From a virus: a stretch of 64,000 nt of DNA. Each line of letters starts with the position of its first letter. Position 1 is the stretch's first letter. Of the stretch, positions 12,010-19,633 are shown piece by piece. Under the pieces are notes generated by a model that did no database searches, was not told the origin of the DNA, and was given only the letters and a program-made list of their open reading frames with translations. The stretch lies in the IMG/VR virus record IMGVR_UViG_3300023174_000080, positions 1-64,000 of that record; one strand, given 5' to 3'. A program made the position numbers and the translations under genes.

Positions 12010-13425
12010 ATGCTAGAAATTTTAACAGAATCAAATATTAAATATCTTTATGAACGTGGTGATTTATCTTTTGGAAAACTAAAAGAAAAACTTGTTAATT
12101 CATCAAAATTAATTAAATTAAAAAAGAAAGATAAGAAATTAACTGATCCAAAAACCGGCAAAGGTCTTTTACTATCTTTTTCTGTTAAAGAAGGAAAATT
12201 AAAATTAGCAATTAATCAGTCAGAAGCAAAATCTGGTGGATACGATGTAAAGAAAACTTGTGAATCTTATGGAGATTTAAAAGAATCTGCTATGAGATCT
12301 CTTTCAATGTTTGAAAATAAAATTCACAATTTATCTTTAGAGGAACAAATAAGTTTATTTGGCGAAAGTACAAATAAATTTTATAAAATTAAATTAACTA
12401 ATTTTACTTCTGAAGGTGTTAAGAATTACGATTCTCGTCATATGCTTGTAGAAAAAGATGGTACCTATAATAATGGTCCATCGGTTATGGAAGAAATATC
12501 ACAGCAAACTACAAAGTTTGAAAATTTAATAAATGAATGGCAGCAAAGCATTAATCTTGAAGAATACAGTATGCACGGTAAAGCCGTTAAGAGATTAAAC
12601 GAATGTTATAATGGAGAATATGGTAATAACGCTGTAAATAAATTAAATTCAAATTTATCTTCCGTTAATTCTCTTATAGGTAATAATAAATTATCTCTTG
12701 GCGATGATTCGCAAATTAACGATTATATGCTTGCAAGAGTATATGTTTTGTTAAATGGTATGCTAGATTCTCCTAAAGGAGATCGTTTTGATCCCGTAAC
12801 AAAGATGAATATAGCTAAAAAGCTTTTAGGAGTCGGTGGGATTAGTGTACCGGATTTGATGCGTAAAGTACCAGAAGAAAAGAAAATATTTGTAAAAGAA
12901 AATATTTTAAATAATGATTCTAAAAAAGAAATTTTGTCTAATGCAATAAAGCCAATAGAAAACATAGTTTTTGATTTTATTGGCGATAATTTAAATTCTG
13001 CAAAGGCATTATTATTTTTACAAGATTCACCAGATTCAAGAAGAATGATTAAACAAATAGATCAAAATCTAAACTTAATGAAAACTGGCGGTAATATAAA
13101 TACCTATAGAAACACTCTTCGCGGATTAAAAAACTTAGATAGGCATTTAAAAAATAATAATACTTTTGCTTTTGATTATGATGGTATGACTTATGAACCA
13201 GAATATGAAAATGGTCCAGTGAATCAAATGTTAGAAATGTTAAAATTTGTAGAAAATAATGATAAAATTAATAATGAAGATAATAAAAATGTTTTAGAAA
13301 TTAAAGATATATATAATATTGTAAAAGAAATGTCATCTGCTGGTGCTGGTAGCGTAAGTTTTGGTGTTATGCCAAAAACAAATATACTAAGGAAGAAAAG
13401 AAAATGGAACAAATCGAAGAATTAA
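12010..13425 (+). CDS. hypothetical protein, possible virion protein
   Basis: A 471-residue Lys/Asn-rich protein of mixed alpha/beta character without signal sequence or membrane segment. Two glycine-rich loops (VGGISVP, AGAGSVSFG) and a basic C-terminal tail are visible. It follows the metallopeptidase-domain protein without a gap and overlaps the next gene by 22 bases, so it is probably part of the same structural or assembly set. Function unknown. Confidence 0.75.
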   Translation: MLEILTESNIKYLYERGDLSFGKLKEKLVNSSKLIKLKKKDKKLTDPKTGKGLLLSFSVKEGKLKLAINQSEAKSGGYDVKKTCESYGDLKESAMRSLSMFENKIHNLSLEEQISLFGESTNKFYKIKLTNFTSEGVKNYDSRHMLVEKDGTYNNGPSVMEEISQQTTKFENLINEWQQSINLEEYSMHGKAVKRLNECYNGEYGNNAVNKLNSNLSSVNSLIGNNKLSLGDDSQINDYMLARVYVLLNGMLDSPKGDRFDPVTKMNIAKKLLGVGGISVPDLMRKVPEEKKIFVKENILNNDSKKEILSNAIKPIENIVFDFIGDNLNSAKALLFLQDSPDSRRMIKQIDQNLNLMKTGGNINTYRNTLRGLKNLDRHLKNNNTFAFDYDGMTYEPEYENGPVNQMLEMLKFVENNDKINNEDNKNVLEIKDIYNIVKEMSSAGAGSVSFGVMPKTNILRKKRKWNKSKN

Positions 13426-14303
13426 GAAATTATATTAAAACAGTTTTACGAAAGATAAAACGCGACCAGCAAGAATCTGTTAAAACAGAATTAAAAGAAG
13501 ATCGTAATTTACGTAAATTAGTTCGTAAAATGTTACGAGAAGTAAAAGAAACTTCTCCACATGAATTAACTGGTATCAACGTATTAGAAAAATTACTAGG
13601 AAATATCATGCCTGTAATTGAAACAGGATATAAGAGTTTAACTACCGATAAAGCACAAAGAGAATCATATGCTGCACATGTTTTAAGTGCAGTTAAAAAT
13701 TTATTAGCTATCCCATCAATGTATTTTAATATTGATAAAAGTAATAAATTGGATGCTAATACTACGCAACCACAAGAAAAACCAGAAACAGCACAAATGA
13801 AAGCTTCTGTAGGTGTTGAATCGGCACCAGAGACTGAACAACCAGAAGAAGAATTACAAGAAGCTGAAGAAGAAGAAAAAGAAGACATAGATCCAAAAGA
13901 TATTCCTGATGAAGAAAAGTTTATAGATATTAATAAAGACAAAAAACAAGAAGAACCACAACAACAAGAAAAAGATCCAATGTCAGCTTTTCAAGATATA
14001 GAAGGCGAAGATCACACTGGTCGTTCATTTGCCTTAGAAACTTTTAAAAAAGTTCAAAAACAAATTCTTGAATCATATGGAATTTTATCAAACGATAAAG
14101 ATAGAGAAGTTTTTGAAGAATATTTAATTACAAATATCAGGATGTATTTAGATGGTTTTGAAAAGGAACTTTCTGATAATCCTCCAAAGCCAACCACTCC
14201 TTCATATGAAGCTGAAAAACAAAAACAGAATGCAAATCTAGAAACCGCTCAAGCTCCACAGCCAGCAGCCGGTACACCACCAGCAACAGAGCAACCAGCG
14301 TAA
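13404..14303 (+). CDS. acidic low-complexity protein, possible scaffold or internal protein
   Basis: A 299-residue protein in three parts: a basic coiled N-terminus (about 1-55), a helical middle to about 125, and a long Glu/Pro/Gln-rich acidic linker with a short folded segment at about 215-255. The composition resembles phage scaffold or core proteins, but no motif proves it. The start lies 22 bases inside the preceding gene and has AAGGA upstream. Confidence 0.7.
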   Translation: MEQIEELRNYIKTVLRKIKRDQQESVKTELKEDRNLRKLVRKMLREVKETSPHELTGINVLEKLLGNIMPVIETGYKSLTTDKAQRESYAAHVLSAVKNLLAIPSMYFNIDKSNKLDANTTQPQEKPETAQMKASVGVESAPETEQPEEELQEAEEEEKEDIDPKDIPDEEKFIDINKDKKQEEPQQQEKDPMSAFQDIEGEDHTGRSFALETFKKVQKQILESYGILSNDKDREVFEEYLITNIRMYLDGFEKELSDNPPKPTTPSYEAEKQKQNANLETAQAPQPAAGTPPATEQPA

Positions 14304-14373
14304 AAAAGATCATTAACATACGAACAGCATAGTCTGACGTAAATTTCTTGTTAAACCACAAAGGAAAACACTT

Positions 14374-14649
14374 ATGAATCCAATGAAAAGAAAAAAACTT
14401 CATCGAGCAGGAATGCTTGAGCAAAAACAAATATTAGAAAATGCTCTTATTAAAGAAAATTTAAAAGACAATTCTTTATCCTTGGTTGATTCTAACAAGC
14501 CAGCAGAAACAACCAATGAAGTATTACAGTTATCTACTTCTAAATCTGAAACTCTTGTTAAATTAACAGAACAAGTATCTGATGAATTAGTATTAGATAG
14601 TAAGAAAGAAAAAGAAAAGAAAAAGAAAACCTCTTCACAAGATATATAG
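14374..14649 (+). CDS. hypothetical charged protein
   Basis: A 91-residue protein with a basic N-terminal helix (MNPMKRKKLHR), a Ser/Thr-rich centre and a Lys-rich tail, probably largely unstructured. AAAGGA precedes the ATG. Unknown. Confidence 0.65.
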   Translation: MNPMKRKKLHRAGMLEQKQILENALIKENLKDNSLSLVDSNKPAETTNEVLQLSTSKSETLVKLTEQVSDELVLDSKKEKEKKKKTSSQDI

Positions 14650-14652
14650 TCG

Positions 14653-14661
14653 TGTTATAGT
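14653..14661 (+). promoter_or_regulatory. extended -10 promoter, leaderless start
   Basis: TGT directly before TATAGT (14656-14661) gives an extended -10, with a weak TTCACA -35 at 14634. The ATG at 14668 follows after exactly 6 bases and no ribosome binding site is present. Confidence 0.55.
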
Positions 14662-14667
14662 AGAGTA

Positions 14668-14961
14668 ATGACTAATAAAACATACAAACAAATTGGTGAA
14701 GAAATTGGTAATTTAGTAGATGAAAAAAATGCAGTATATGGAAGTTCATTTGCTGAATGTCATAAAATCTTGAGCGTCTTATATCCTAATGGTATCCAAC
14801 CAGAACAATATACAGACGCTCTTGCTATTATAAGAGTAATAGATAAGTTATTTAGAATAGCTAATAAAAAAGATGCTTTTGGTGAATCACCATGGAAAGA
14901 TATTGCCGGTTACGCAATATTAGGTATTGCTAATGACGACTCTAAGAAGCCATCTAGGTAA
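14668..14961 (+). CDS. DUF1599/Nmad1-like protein
   Basis: A 97-residue protein with EKNAVYGSSF near residue 20 and DIAGYAILG near the C-terminus. The two segments resemble the small helical domain of DUF1599, linked in the literature to nucleotide modification in phages. The resemblance was judged by eye. It could contribute to base modification of phage DNA, but no partner enzymes are in view. Confidence 0.5.
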   Translation: MTNKTYKQIGEEIGNLVDEKNAVYGSSFAECHKILSVLYPNGIQPEQYTDALAIIRVIDKLFRIANKKDAFGESPWKDIAGYAILGIANDDSKKPSR

Positions 14962-15352
14962 AATACAAGAATATAAAAATAATACTTGTAAAGATTATTC
15001 AGTAATTAAAGTTCTTCGTGAACAAAAAAAAAGTAATGATTATTTTGAAATAATGCTAAATAATCTTACTTTAGAAGAGATTATAGCATTAAAATTAGAA
15101 TTAACTTATAAAAGTATTGGCGTTGCTTTATATGGTTTTCCAATATGGAACTCAACTGTTTTTATAGTAAGAGATGCAATTTTAAAATATGCCTTATCAA
15201 TATCATCTAGTAAATCTATGGCAGCAAGATATTTAGGTGTAAGAATAAATATAATATCTAATCTTTTAAAGAAATATAATGTTGAAGAATTCTTTAAAAG
15301 ACATAAAAAATTAAAGGAAAAAACAGATGATAATAACAGAACAACAGCTTAA
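14933..15352 (+). CDS. hypothetical helix-turn-helix protein
   Basis: A 139-residue protein. The C-terminal half (SSKSMAARYLGVRINIISNL) has the shape of a Fis/homeodomain-like helix-turn-helix, a small residue followed by a hydrophobic recognition helix. It overlaps its neighbours on both sides (29 and 26 bases), so it is co-translated with the endolysin. A transcriptional or DNA-organising role is plausible. Confidence 0.55.
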   Translation: MTTLRSHLGKIQEYKNNTCKDYSVIKVLREQKKSNDYFEIMLNNLTLEEIIALKLELTYKSIGVALYGFPIWNSTVFIVRDAILKYALSISSSKSMAARYLGVRINIISNLLKKYNVEEFFKRHKKLKEKTDDNNRTTA

Positions 15353-15899
15353 AAAAATATATCCTAACATAAAACAAGATAAATTACAATTATATGTTAA
15401 AGCTTTTAATAATGTTTTTCCTACCTATGGTATCAATACCGCTAGACGCATTGCTGCATTTCTTGGACAAGTCGGCGTTGAAAGCGGAGAACTCAAATAC
15501 GACAAAGAGCTAGCTTCTAAATATAATAAAAAAGATATTGGTAATAGATTTGAACCAATTGGAACATTATATGAAGGAAGAAAAAATTTAGGTAATACAC
15601 AAGCTGGCGATGGTCCTAAGTTTATTGGTCGTGGTATTCTTCAATTAACAGGTAGAGCTAACTATGAAAATATGTCTAAAATATTAGGAATTGATTTAGT
15701 TAATAATCCTGAATTAGCATGTGATCCAGAAGTTAGTACTAAAATTGCTTGTGAATATTTTAAAAAACGTGGATTATTAGAATTAGCTGATGAATGGAAT
15801 TTAGATGAAATAACACGTAGGGTTAATGGTAATGCTAAATTACATCACAATATAAGAGTTAAATATAGTGAAGCTGCATTAAAAATATTAGATAAATAG
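15327..15899 (+). CDS. GH19 chitinase-like endolysin
   Basis: A 190-residue single-domain GH19-type lysozyme that cleaves peptidoglycan glycan strands. The core motifs are GQVGVESGELKY (likely catalytic Glu52), the substrate-cleft motif FIGRGILQLTGRANY, and the C-terminal ITRRVNG. There is no signal sequence, so it would need a holin. Full length for the family; overlaps the preceding gene by 26 bases. Confidence 0.9.
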   Translation: MIITEQQLKKIYPNIKQDKLQLYVKAFNNVFPTYGINTARRIAAFLGQVGVESGELKYDKELASKYNKKDIGNRFEPIGTLYEGRKNLGNTQAGDGPKFIGRGILQLTGRANYENMSKILGIDLVNNPELACDPEVSTKIACEYFKKRGLLELADEWNLDEITRRVNGNAKLHHNIRVKYSEAALKILDK

Positions 15900-16175
15900 T
15901 TAATATTAGGTAGTAGGCTTAGAAGTAGCCATCTTTAAAGAGTGAAACAAAATCCTTGGCTAGTAGATATATGTCCGTTAACAGCGGAGAGCTATGTGAA
16001 GTTTACCCGAAGAAAGCGTAACGAAACCCGATGTCAGTTACGTAGACAACAAGCTAGTAGGTAAGCTCTAATATATCATAAATCTTGGGGGTTGGGTAAT
16101 AGGAAAGTCAGTTAATTCTGATGGGATAGAAAAAAACTTAAGATATAATCATTGAAAAGATTATATTGTTTATTT
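15900..16175 (+). ncRNA. structured RNA with a 23S rRNA GTPase-centre mimic
   Basis: No gene fits the 329 bases between the endolysin and 16229. Bases 15908-15944 closely match the L11-binding domain of 23S rRNA (E. coli about 1055-1090, from memory): AGG..GT.GGCTTAGAAG.AGCC, then ATC and TTTAAAGAGTG, one base shorter than E. coli. The hairpin loop contacted by L11 and thiostrepton is complete. Further on, AGAGCT (15992-15997) can pair with AGCTCT (16074-16079), CGTAAC with GTTACG, and GCTAGTAG occurs twice. A terminator ends the region. Only a fragment of 23S is present, so this is not an rRNA gene. Confidence 0.6.
16143..16175 (+). terminator. intrinsic terminator after the ncRNA
   Basis: ATATAATC (16143-16150) pairs with GATTATAT (16159-16166), followed by TGTTTATTT. 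It is AT-rich but perfect, and could also act as an attenuator for the gene at 16229. Confidence 0.65.
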
Positions 16176-16228
16176 CCTCCCTTTCTTTAGTGTAGTAACA
16201 CGCCTAATATTGATGTTGATGAGGAAAC

Positions 16229-16492
16229 ATGAAAAAAAATAAAATTGGTAAATGGAATTATAGAGTTTTTAAAACAATTAAATCAAATGGTTTAGAAGAA
16301 TATGGTATAGTAGAAGTATTTTATGACACTAAAGATAAACCAGTTGGATACACTGATTTTCAAATTCCTTGGGGTGAAAATTTAAAAGATTTGAAATGGG
16401 AATTATCTTCTATGTTAAAATCTTGTAGACAAGAAGTTTTAACAGAACAAGATTTTAAACCGAGAAAAAAAAATGCAAAAAGCAAAAGTTAA
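16229..16492 (+). CDS. hypothetical protein, W-YRV-K family, copy 1
   Basis: An 87-residue protein with WNYRVFK, YGIVEVFYD, PVGYTDF and a C-terminal basic tail. The next gene is its tandem paralogue. GAGGA precedes the ATG. The layout (three strands followed by a helix) suggests a compact alpha/beta protein; function unknown. Confidence 0.8.
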   Translation: MKKNKIGKWNYRVFKTIKSNGLEEYGIVEVFYDTKDKPVGYTDFQIPWGENLKDLKWELSSMLKSCRQEVLTEQDFKPRKKNAKSKS

Positions 16493-16787
16493 AGATTGGG
16501 ATTATAGAGTTTATAAATCCGGTGATTTTTTTGGAATAGTAGAAGTTTATTATGATAAATCAGGAAAGATAGTTGGTTTTAGTGATTATAATTATCCATT
16601 TGGCTACACTGAACAAGAATTAAAAATGGATTTAAATACAATGCAAAGAGCGTTCAAAAAACCAATATTAAACGAATCAGATCTTAAAAAAAATAATAAA
16701 TCTATAAGAAAAAAAAGAACAATTATTCCATCAATTTCTAAACCTCCATTAAAAGAAGAAATTTCAAAAGGACAACAGAATGTCTAA
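16473..16787 (+). CDS. hypothetical protein, W-YRV-K family, copy 2
   Basis: A 104-residue tandem paralogue of the gene at 16229, sharing WDYRVYK, FGIVEVYYD, IVGFSDY, ELK and LNESD in the same order. It overlaps copy 1 by 20 bases and has a longer basic, proline-containing tail. A local gene duplication is the simplest origin. Confidence 0.8.
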   Translation: MQKAKVKDWDYRVYKSGDFFGIVEVYYDKSGKIVGFSDYNYPFGYTEQELKMDLNTMQRAFKKPILNESDLKKNNKSIRKKRTIIPSISKPPLKEEISKGQQNV

Positions 16788-17028
16788 TAACTGGAAAACA
16801 GAAAAGATATTTTCTTCTTATAAAGAAGCATTAGAATTAAAAAAGACGTTGCAGCACGAACCTCAAGGTGCTACACTACAATTTAAAATTAAAAAATATA
16901 TAGAATTAGATGGTAAAGAAATTTTTCACGTTAAAAGTAGAACAGATCCTAGCCTTGTTGCAGTAATACAAGAAATAGAAGAACAACTGTTAATTAATAA
17001 AAATAAAAAGAAAAAAGGTGAAAAATGA
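16780..17028 (+). CDS. hypothetical small protein
   Basis: An 82-residue Lys-rich alpha/beta protein. It overlaps both neighbours (8 and 4 bases), so it belongs to one translationally coupled set ending with the ClpP-like gene. Unknown function. Confidence 0.7.
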   Translation: MSNNWKTEKIFSSYKEALELKKTLQHEPQGATLQFKIKKYIELDGKEIFHVKSRTDPSLVAVIQEIEEQLLINKNKKKKGEK

Positions 17029-17651
17029 TATTCGGTAAAAAAATTAATGATGATAAAGAAAAACAAAAAGAAGCAGCACCTGCACGTAAAACAAGAGATA
17101 GAGATGAAGATATTCTAGATGTAGAACATGAAGATGGGCATATATATTTCTATACTGAAGTTAATAAAGGATCTATTCTTGATTTAAACCAAGCAATACG
17201 TACTAGTGAAGCCGACATGTTGCACACAGCTCAGATACTTCAAATACCAACACCGGAAATTAAACTTCATATTAATAGTCCCGGTGGTAGTTTGTTTGAT
17301 GGTCTTGCAGCTGTTGATTATGTGCGTAAGAGTAAAGCACCAGTACATTCTATTATTGAAGGTATGGCAGCTTCAGCTGCAACTCTTATTTCAGTAATGG
17401 CTCATAAACGTTCTATTAATAAACATTCTTATATGCTGATTCATCAACTTTCTTCTGGGGCTATTGGAAAGTTTGAAGAATTAATGGACGACATGGAAAA
17501 CAATAAAGCTTTGATGAAAGCAATTAAACAAATTTATCTGGAGCGTACAAAAATTCCAGAAAACCTGTTGAAAGATATCCTTAAAAAAGATATCTATTTT
17601 GACGCAAAGCAGTGCCTGAAGTATGGTCTTGTAGACCAAATTCTAGAATAA
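17025..17651 (+). CDS. ClpP-like serine protease
   Basis: A 208-residue ClpP/crotonase-fold protease. The oxyanion region INSPGGS (about 84-90), the nucleophile Ser117 in GMAASAAT, His140 in YMLIHQ and Asp189 form the triad with spacings close to those of bacterial ClpP (25 and 49 there, 23 and 49 here). The first 40 residues are a charged extension. Phage ClpP-like proteins can process prohead proteins or work with host Clp ATPases; no major capsid gene is in view to decide. It overlaps the preceding gene by 4 bases. Confidence 0.85.
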   Translation: MIFGKKINDDKEKQKEAAPARKTRDRDEDILDVEHEDGHIYFYTEVNKGSILDLNQAIRTSEADMLHTAQILQIPTPEIKLHINSPGGSLFDGLAAVDYVRKSKAPVHSIIEGMAASAATLISVMAHKRSINKHSYMLIHQLSSGAIGKFEELMDDMENNKALMKAIKQIYLERTKIPENLLKDILKKDIYFDAKQCLKYGLVDQILE

Positions 17652-17662
17652 AGGAAAATAAA

Positions 17663-17968
17663 ATGAAGACACTCGTTATGACCGCAGTAGCAGCAGCAAT
17701 GTTTGTAGGTTGCACCAGCAAGACCAGCGTACCAGCCGCCGGTTCTACCTCTACCACCACACCAGTAGTAGAAGTTTCAGCACCAGCAGTATCAACCACT
17801 ACACAAACTTCCCCTACTGTAGCCGCTCCAGTTGCCCCACAAACCGCTGTAGTGGCCCCATCCGTAGGTGGAAGCACTTCTGCCGCTCCAGCAGCCTCTA
17901 GCGGCTCTACAACATCAGCTGTATCAGGTACAGCAGCAGGTTCTGCCGCTACAGCTGATAAGAAGTAA
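17663..17968 (+). CDS. Ser/Thr/Ala/Pro-rich lipoprotein
   Basis: A 101-residue protein with a lipoprotein signal peptide, MKTLVMTAVAAAMFVGC, the lipid-modified Cys being residue 17. The rest is a low-complexity Ala/Ser/Thr/Val/Pro chain without apparent fold. AAAGGA precedes the ATG. The gene is clearly more GC-rich than its neighbours. An outer-membrane lipoprotein such as an o-spanin is possible from signal and composition, but there is no adjacent i-spanin. Confidence 0.75.
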   Translation: MKTLVMTAVAAAMFVGCTSKTSVPAAGSTSTTTPVVEVSAPAVSTTTQTSPTVAAPVAPQTAVVAPSVGGSTSAAPAASSGSTTSAVSGTAAGSAATADKK

Positions 17969-18035
17969 TTTTTAACAATCCCGCAGGTGACGGCATGGGG
18001 AGTCTGTTTTTTAATAGACAAATAGATGTCGTCTT

Positions 18036-18045
18036 ACTATTTATA
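18036..18045 (+). promoter_or_regulatory. candidate late promoter motif
   Basis: ACTATTTATA ends 5 bases before the first base of tRNA-Ala. At the other copies of this motif the start codon lies 28-30 bases downstream. If the motif acts as a -10 box, transcription here would start almost exactly at the tRNA 5' end. Confidence 0.6.
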
Positions 18046-18050
18046 TATGA

Positions 18051-18121
18051 GGGCGATTAGTTAAACGGGATAACAACGGCTTTGCAAGCCGTGATTGACA
18101 GTTCGATTCTGTCATCGTCCA
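18051..18121 (+). tRNA. tRNA-Ala(UGC)
   Basis: All arms fold: acceptor GGGCGAT with ATCGTCC, D-stem GTTA/TAAC, anticodon stem ACGGC/GCCGT around loop TTTGCAA (anticodon TGC), a 4-base variable loop, and T-arm GACAG/CTGTC around TTCGATT. Pair 3-70 is G-T (18053 with 18118), the identity element of alanine tRNA, and the discriminator is A. CCA is not encoded. The next start codon is only 2 bases after the discriminator. Confidence 0.95.
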
Positions 18122-18123
18122 TT

Positions 18124-18315
18124 ATGAAGCAAAATAAATCTAGCAATACAATATGGCTAAGAATAATGGTGATACTTAATACAATTGCTGTTGCTGGTTA
18201 TATTTTTTATGGTGAGTATGAAAAAAAACAACCACGGATGGTAAAACATGTTTGCCAAACCGTGGCTGCTGATCAAGAAAAAGGCTTGATCGCCCTTACC
18301 TGCCTAGAAGATTAA
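18124..18315 (+). CDS. small membrane protein directly after a tRNA
   Basis: A 63-residue protein with one membrane segment (about residues 10-28) and a polar C-terminal part with two cysteines. The ATG is 2 bases downstream of the tRNA-Ala discriminator base, so no ribosome binding site can exist outside the tRNA. After 3' processing of the tRNA the mRNA would be nearly leaderless. Its TAA stop shares the palindrome TTAA (18312-18315) with the stop of the convergent protease gene. Confidence 0.65.
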   Translation: MKQNKSSNTIWLRIMVILNTIAVAGYIFYGEYEKKQPRMVKHVCQTVAADQEKGLIALTCLED

Positions 18316-19130
18316 GCATTCTCTAGTTGCCATAATCCTTCGGCAAGTTGCAATAATGTTTTAGCATTCTCTAAGCTAACACATATTGATATATGTTCAT
18401 AGTGAATTGTGCGTTTACTCAATAAACCAATTACTTTACCTTTATAAAAAATACCAGAACCACTGTGACCGGGAGCAGAAGGAAGAGTAATAATTTCTTC
18501 ATTGTTTTCGTCTAGTCCCATAAATCTACCATCTGTTACGATGAATATATTTTTTGGATGATATCCCAAAGCAGCACCAGAAATCATTACGCTAGCACCA
18601 ACTGGTGGTAATTCATCAGCTAATTCTCTTGCTTCTCCTGCAATACAAGTACTTTTAATAACTGATAAATCTTGCTTTTCGTTTCCTGCCATTGGAAATG
18701 CAGCACACTTTTCACCATCTAATCTCTCAACCATCATTTCAATTTTATCTATTTGGAAGAAATAGAATCCACTTTCGTCTATTTCTAGAGTTGTTTTTTG
18801 TGGGTGTGTTACGTGGGCAACGCTTAATATTAAACTTTCTTTTTTATCAAAGTTATTTCTGACCACAACACCAGAACCTGTCCAGCTTTTTTCTTCACTT
18901 TTTTCTTTTGTTCCTTCTGGCATGCTTGCATTTATACCCAAAACGCTAGCTAAATTAGTTCTATGACCAGAAACTTTTGTGTAAATTTTAACCGTGCTGC
19001 TCATTGCTTCTCTTGCATCAGAACCTTCTTGCGCAAACAGACCGCAACGTTTAAAACAGCCGCTCATCATTACTAATATCATTGTTCCTGCTATTAATTT
19101 GTGTTTAATCCATGTATTATTTCCTTTCAT
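18312..19130 (-). CDS. trypsin-like serine protease lipoprotein
   Basis: A 272-residue protein and the only convincing minus-strand gene in the window. A lipoprotein signal ends in MSGC (lipidated Cys25). The chymotrypsin-fold triad is visible: His106 in SVAHV, Asp154 in QDLSV and Ser223 in APGHSGSG. No PDZ domain follows, so it is not a full HtrA/Deg protease. On the minus strand GGGAGG stands about 11 bases before the ATG. It should be exported and membrane-anchored, where it might cleave envelope proteins, alter receptors or exclude other phages. The opposite orientation and separate expression fit an accessory gene. Confidence 0.85.
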   Translation of the reverse strand: MKGNNTWIKHKLIAGTMILVMMSGCFKRCGLFAQEGSDAREAMSSTVKIYTKVSGHRTNLASVLGINASMPEGTKEKSEEKSWTGSGVVVRNNFDKKESLILSVAHVTHPQKTTLEIDESGFYFFQIDKIEMMVERLDGEKCAAFPMAGNEKQDLSVIKSTCIAGEARELADELPPVGASVMISGAALGYHPKNIFIVTDGRFMGLDENNEEIITLPSAPGHSGSGIFYKGKVIGLLSKRTIHYEHISICVSLENAKTLLQLAEGLWQLENA

Positions 19131-19284
19131 TAGACTCTCTCCTCCCTATAAAAGTAGGGGCTGATCTATTATTAACTAGTAACGAAAAAAATCTTCGGCA
19201 TTTTGCTAAAATTAAACTATTTACTAGTTTTAGCTAATTTTTGTTTACAAAACTATTTAAGTGTGCAATAGTATTAATATATTT
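19131..19284. other. intergenic region between protease and tRNA-Ser
   Basis: It holds the start region of the minus-strand protease, including a small hairpin (CCCTA/TAGGG) beside its ribosome binding site, and an imperfect AT-rich inverted repeat around 19206-19235 (GCTAAAA with TTTTAGC). ACTATTT words occur at 19217 and 19252 but do not complete the ACTATTTATA motif. I see no gene. Confidence 0.5.
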
Positions 19285-19370
19285 GGAGAGTTGCGTGAGT
19301 GGTCTAAACGAGCGGTTTGCTAAACCGTCGCATTCAAAAGGTGCCGTAGGTTCAAATCCTACACTCTCCG
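19285..19370 (+). tRNA. tRNA-Ser(GCU)
   Basis: Class II tRNA: acceptor GGAGAGT with ACTCTCC, anticodon stem GCGGT/ACCGT with loop TTGCTAA (anticodon GCT), a long variable arm, T-arm GTAGG/CCTAC around TTCAAAT and discriminator G, as usual for serine. CCA is not encoded. It reads AGC and AGT codons; AGT is frequent in this AT-rich genome. Confidence 0.95.
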
Positions 19371-19384
19371 CTGGAGGATAAAAT

Positions 19385-19615
19385 ATGTCTATTAAAGAAT
19401 TTAATATAAGTTTAGGAACAATAAAAATTCTGGAGATTAAAGATAATCCAGACGGAACAGCTACTATAGAATTTGATATAGACGAAGAATTTAAAAATAA
19501 TTTAATAAAACAAATGAATTGGGATAGTTGGTCAGATGATAAGTTTAGTAAACTAGTTCTAGAAGCATTAGAAAACGCAGTTAAGAACAAGCCGGTTGAC
19601 AGGATAGAAGACTAG
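19385..19615 (+). CDS. hypothetical small acidic protein
   Basis: A 76-residue protein with a beta-hairpin (LGTIKILEIKDN, ATIEFDID) and a helical C-terminus. GGAGG lies shortly before the ATG, just after the tRNA. Function unknown. Confidence 0.75.
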   Translation: MSIKEFNISLGTIKILEIKDNPDGTATIEFDIDEEFKNNLIKQMNWDSWSDDKFSKLVLEALENAVKNKPVDRIED

Positions 19616-19633
19616 AAGTAGTATGTTCTTACT

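Noticed and set aside
15900-16175. tmRNA, RNase P RNA or a group I intron
   Set aside because: There is no tRNA-like end, no tag reading frame, no convincing RNase P core beyond a short GGAAAGTC word, and no intron core or interrupted gene.
17206-17397. Second frame inside the ClpP-like gene
   Set aside because: The ClpP frame has the full catalytic triad; the overlapping frame has no start signal or motif.
17975-18022. Terminator after the lipoprotein gene
   Set aside because: A T-run is present (18005-18012), but the best stem before it is only about 5 bp with G-T pairs, too weak to list.
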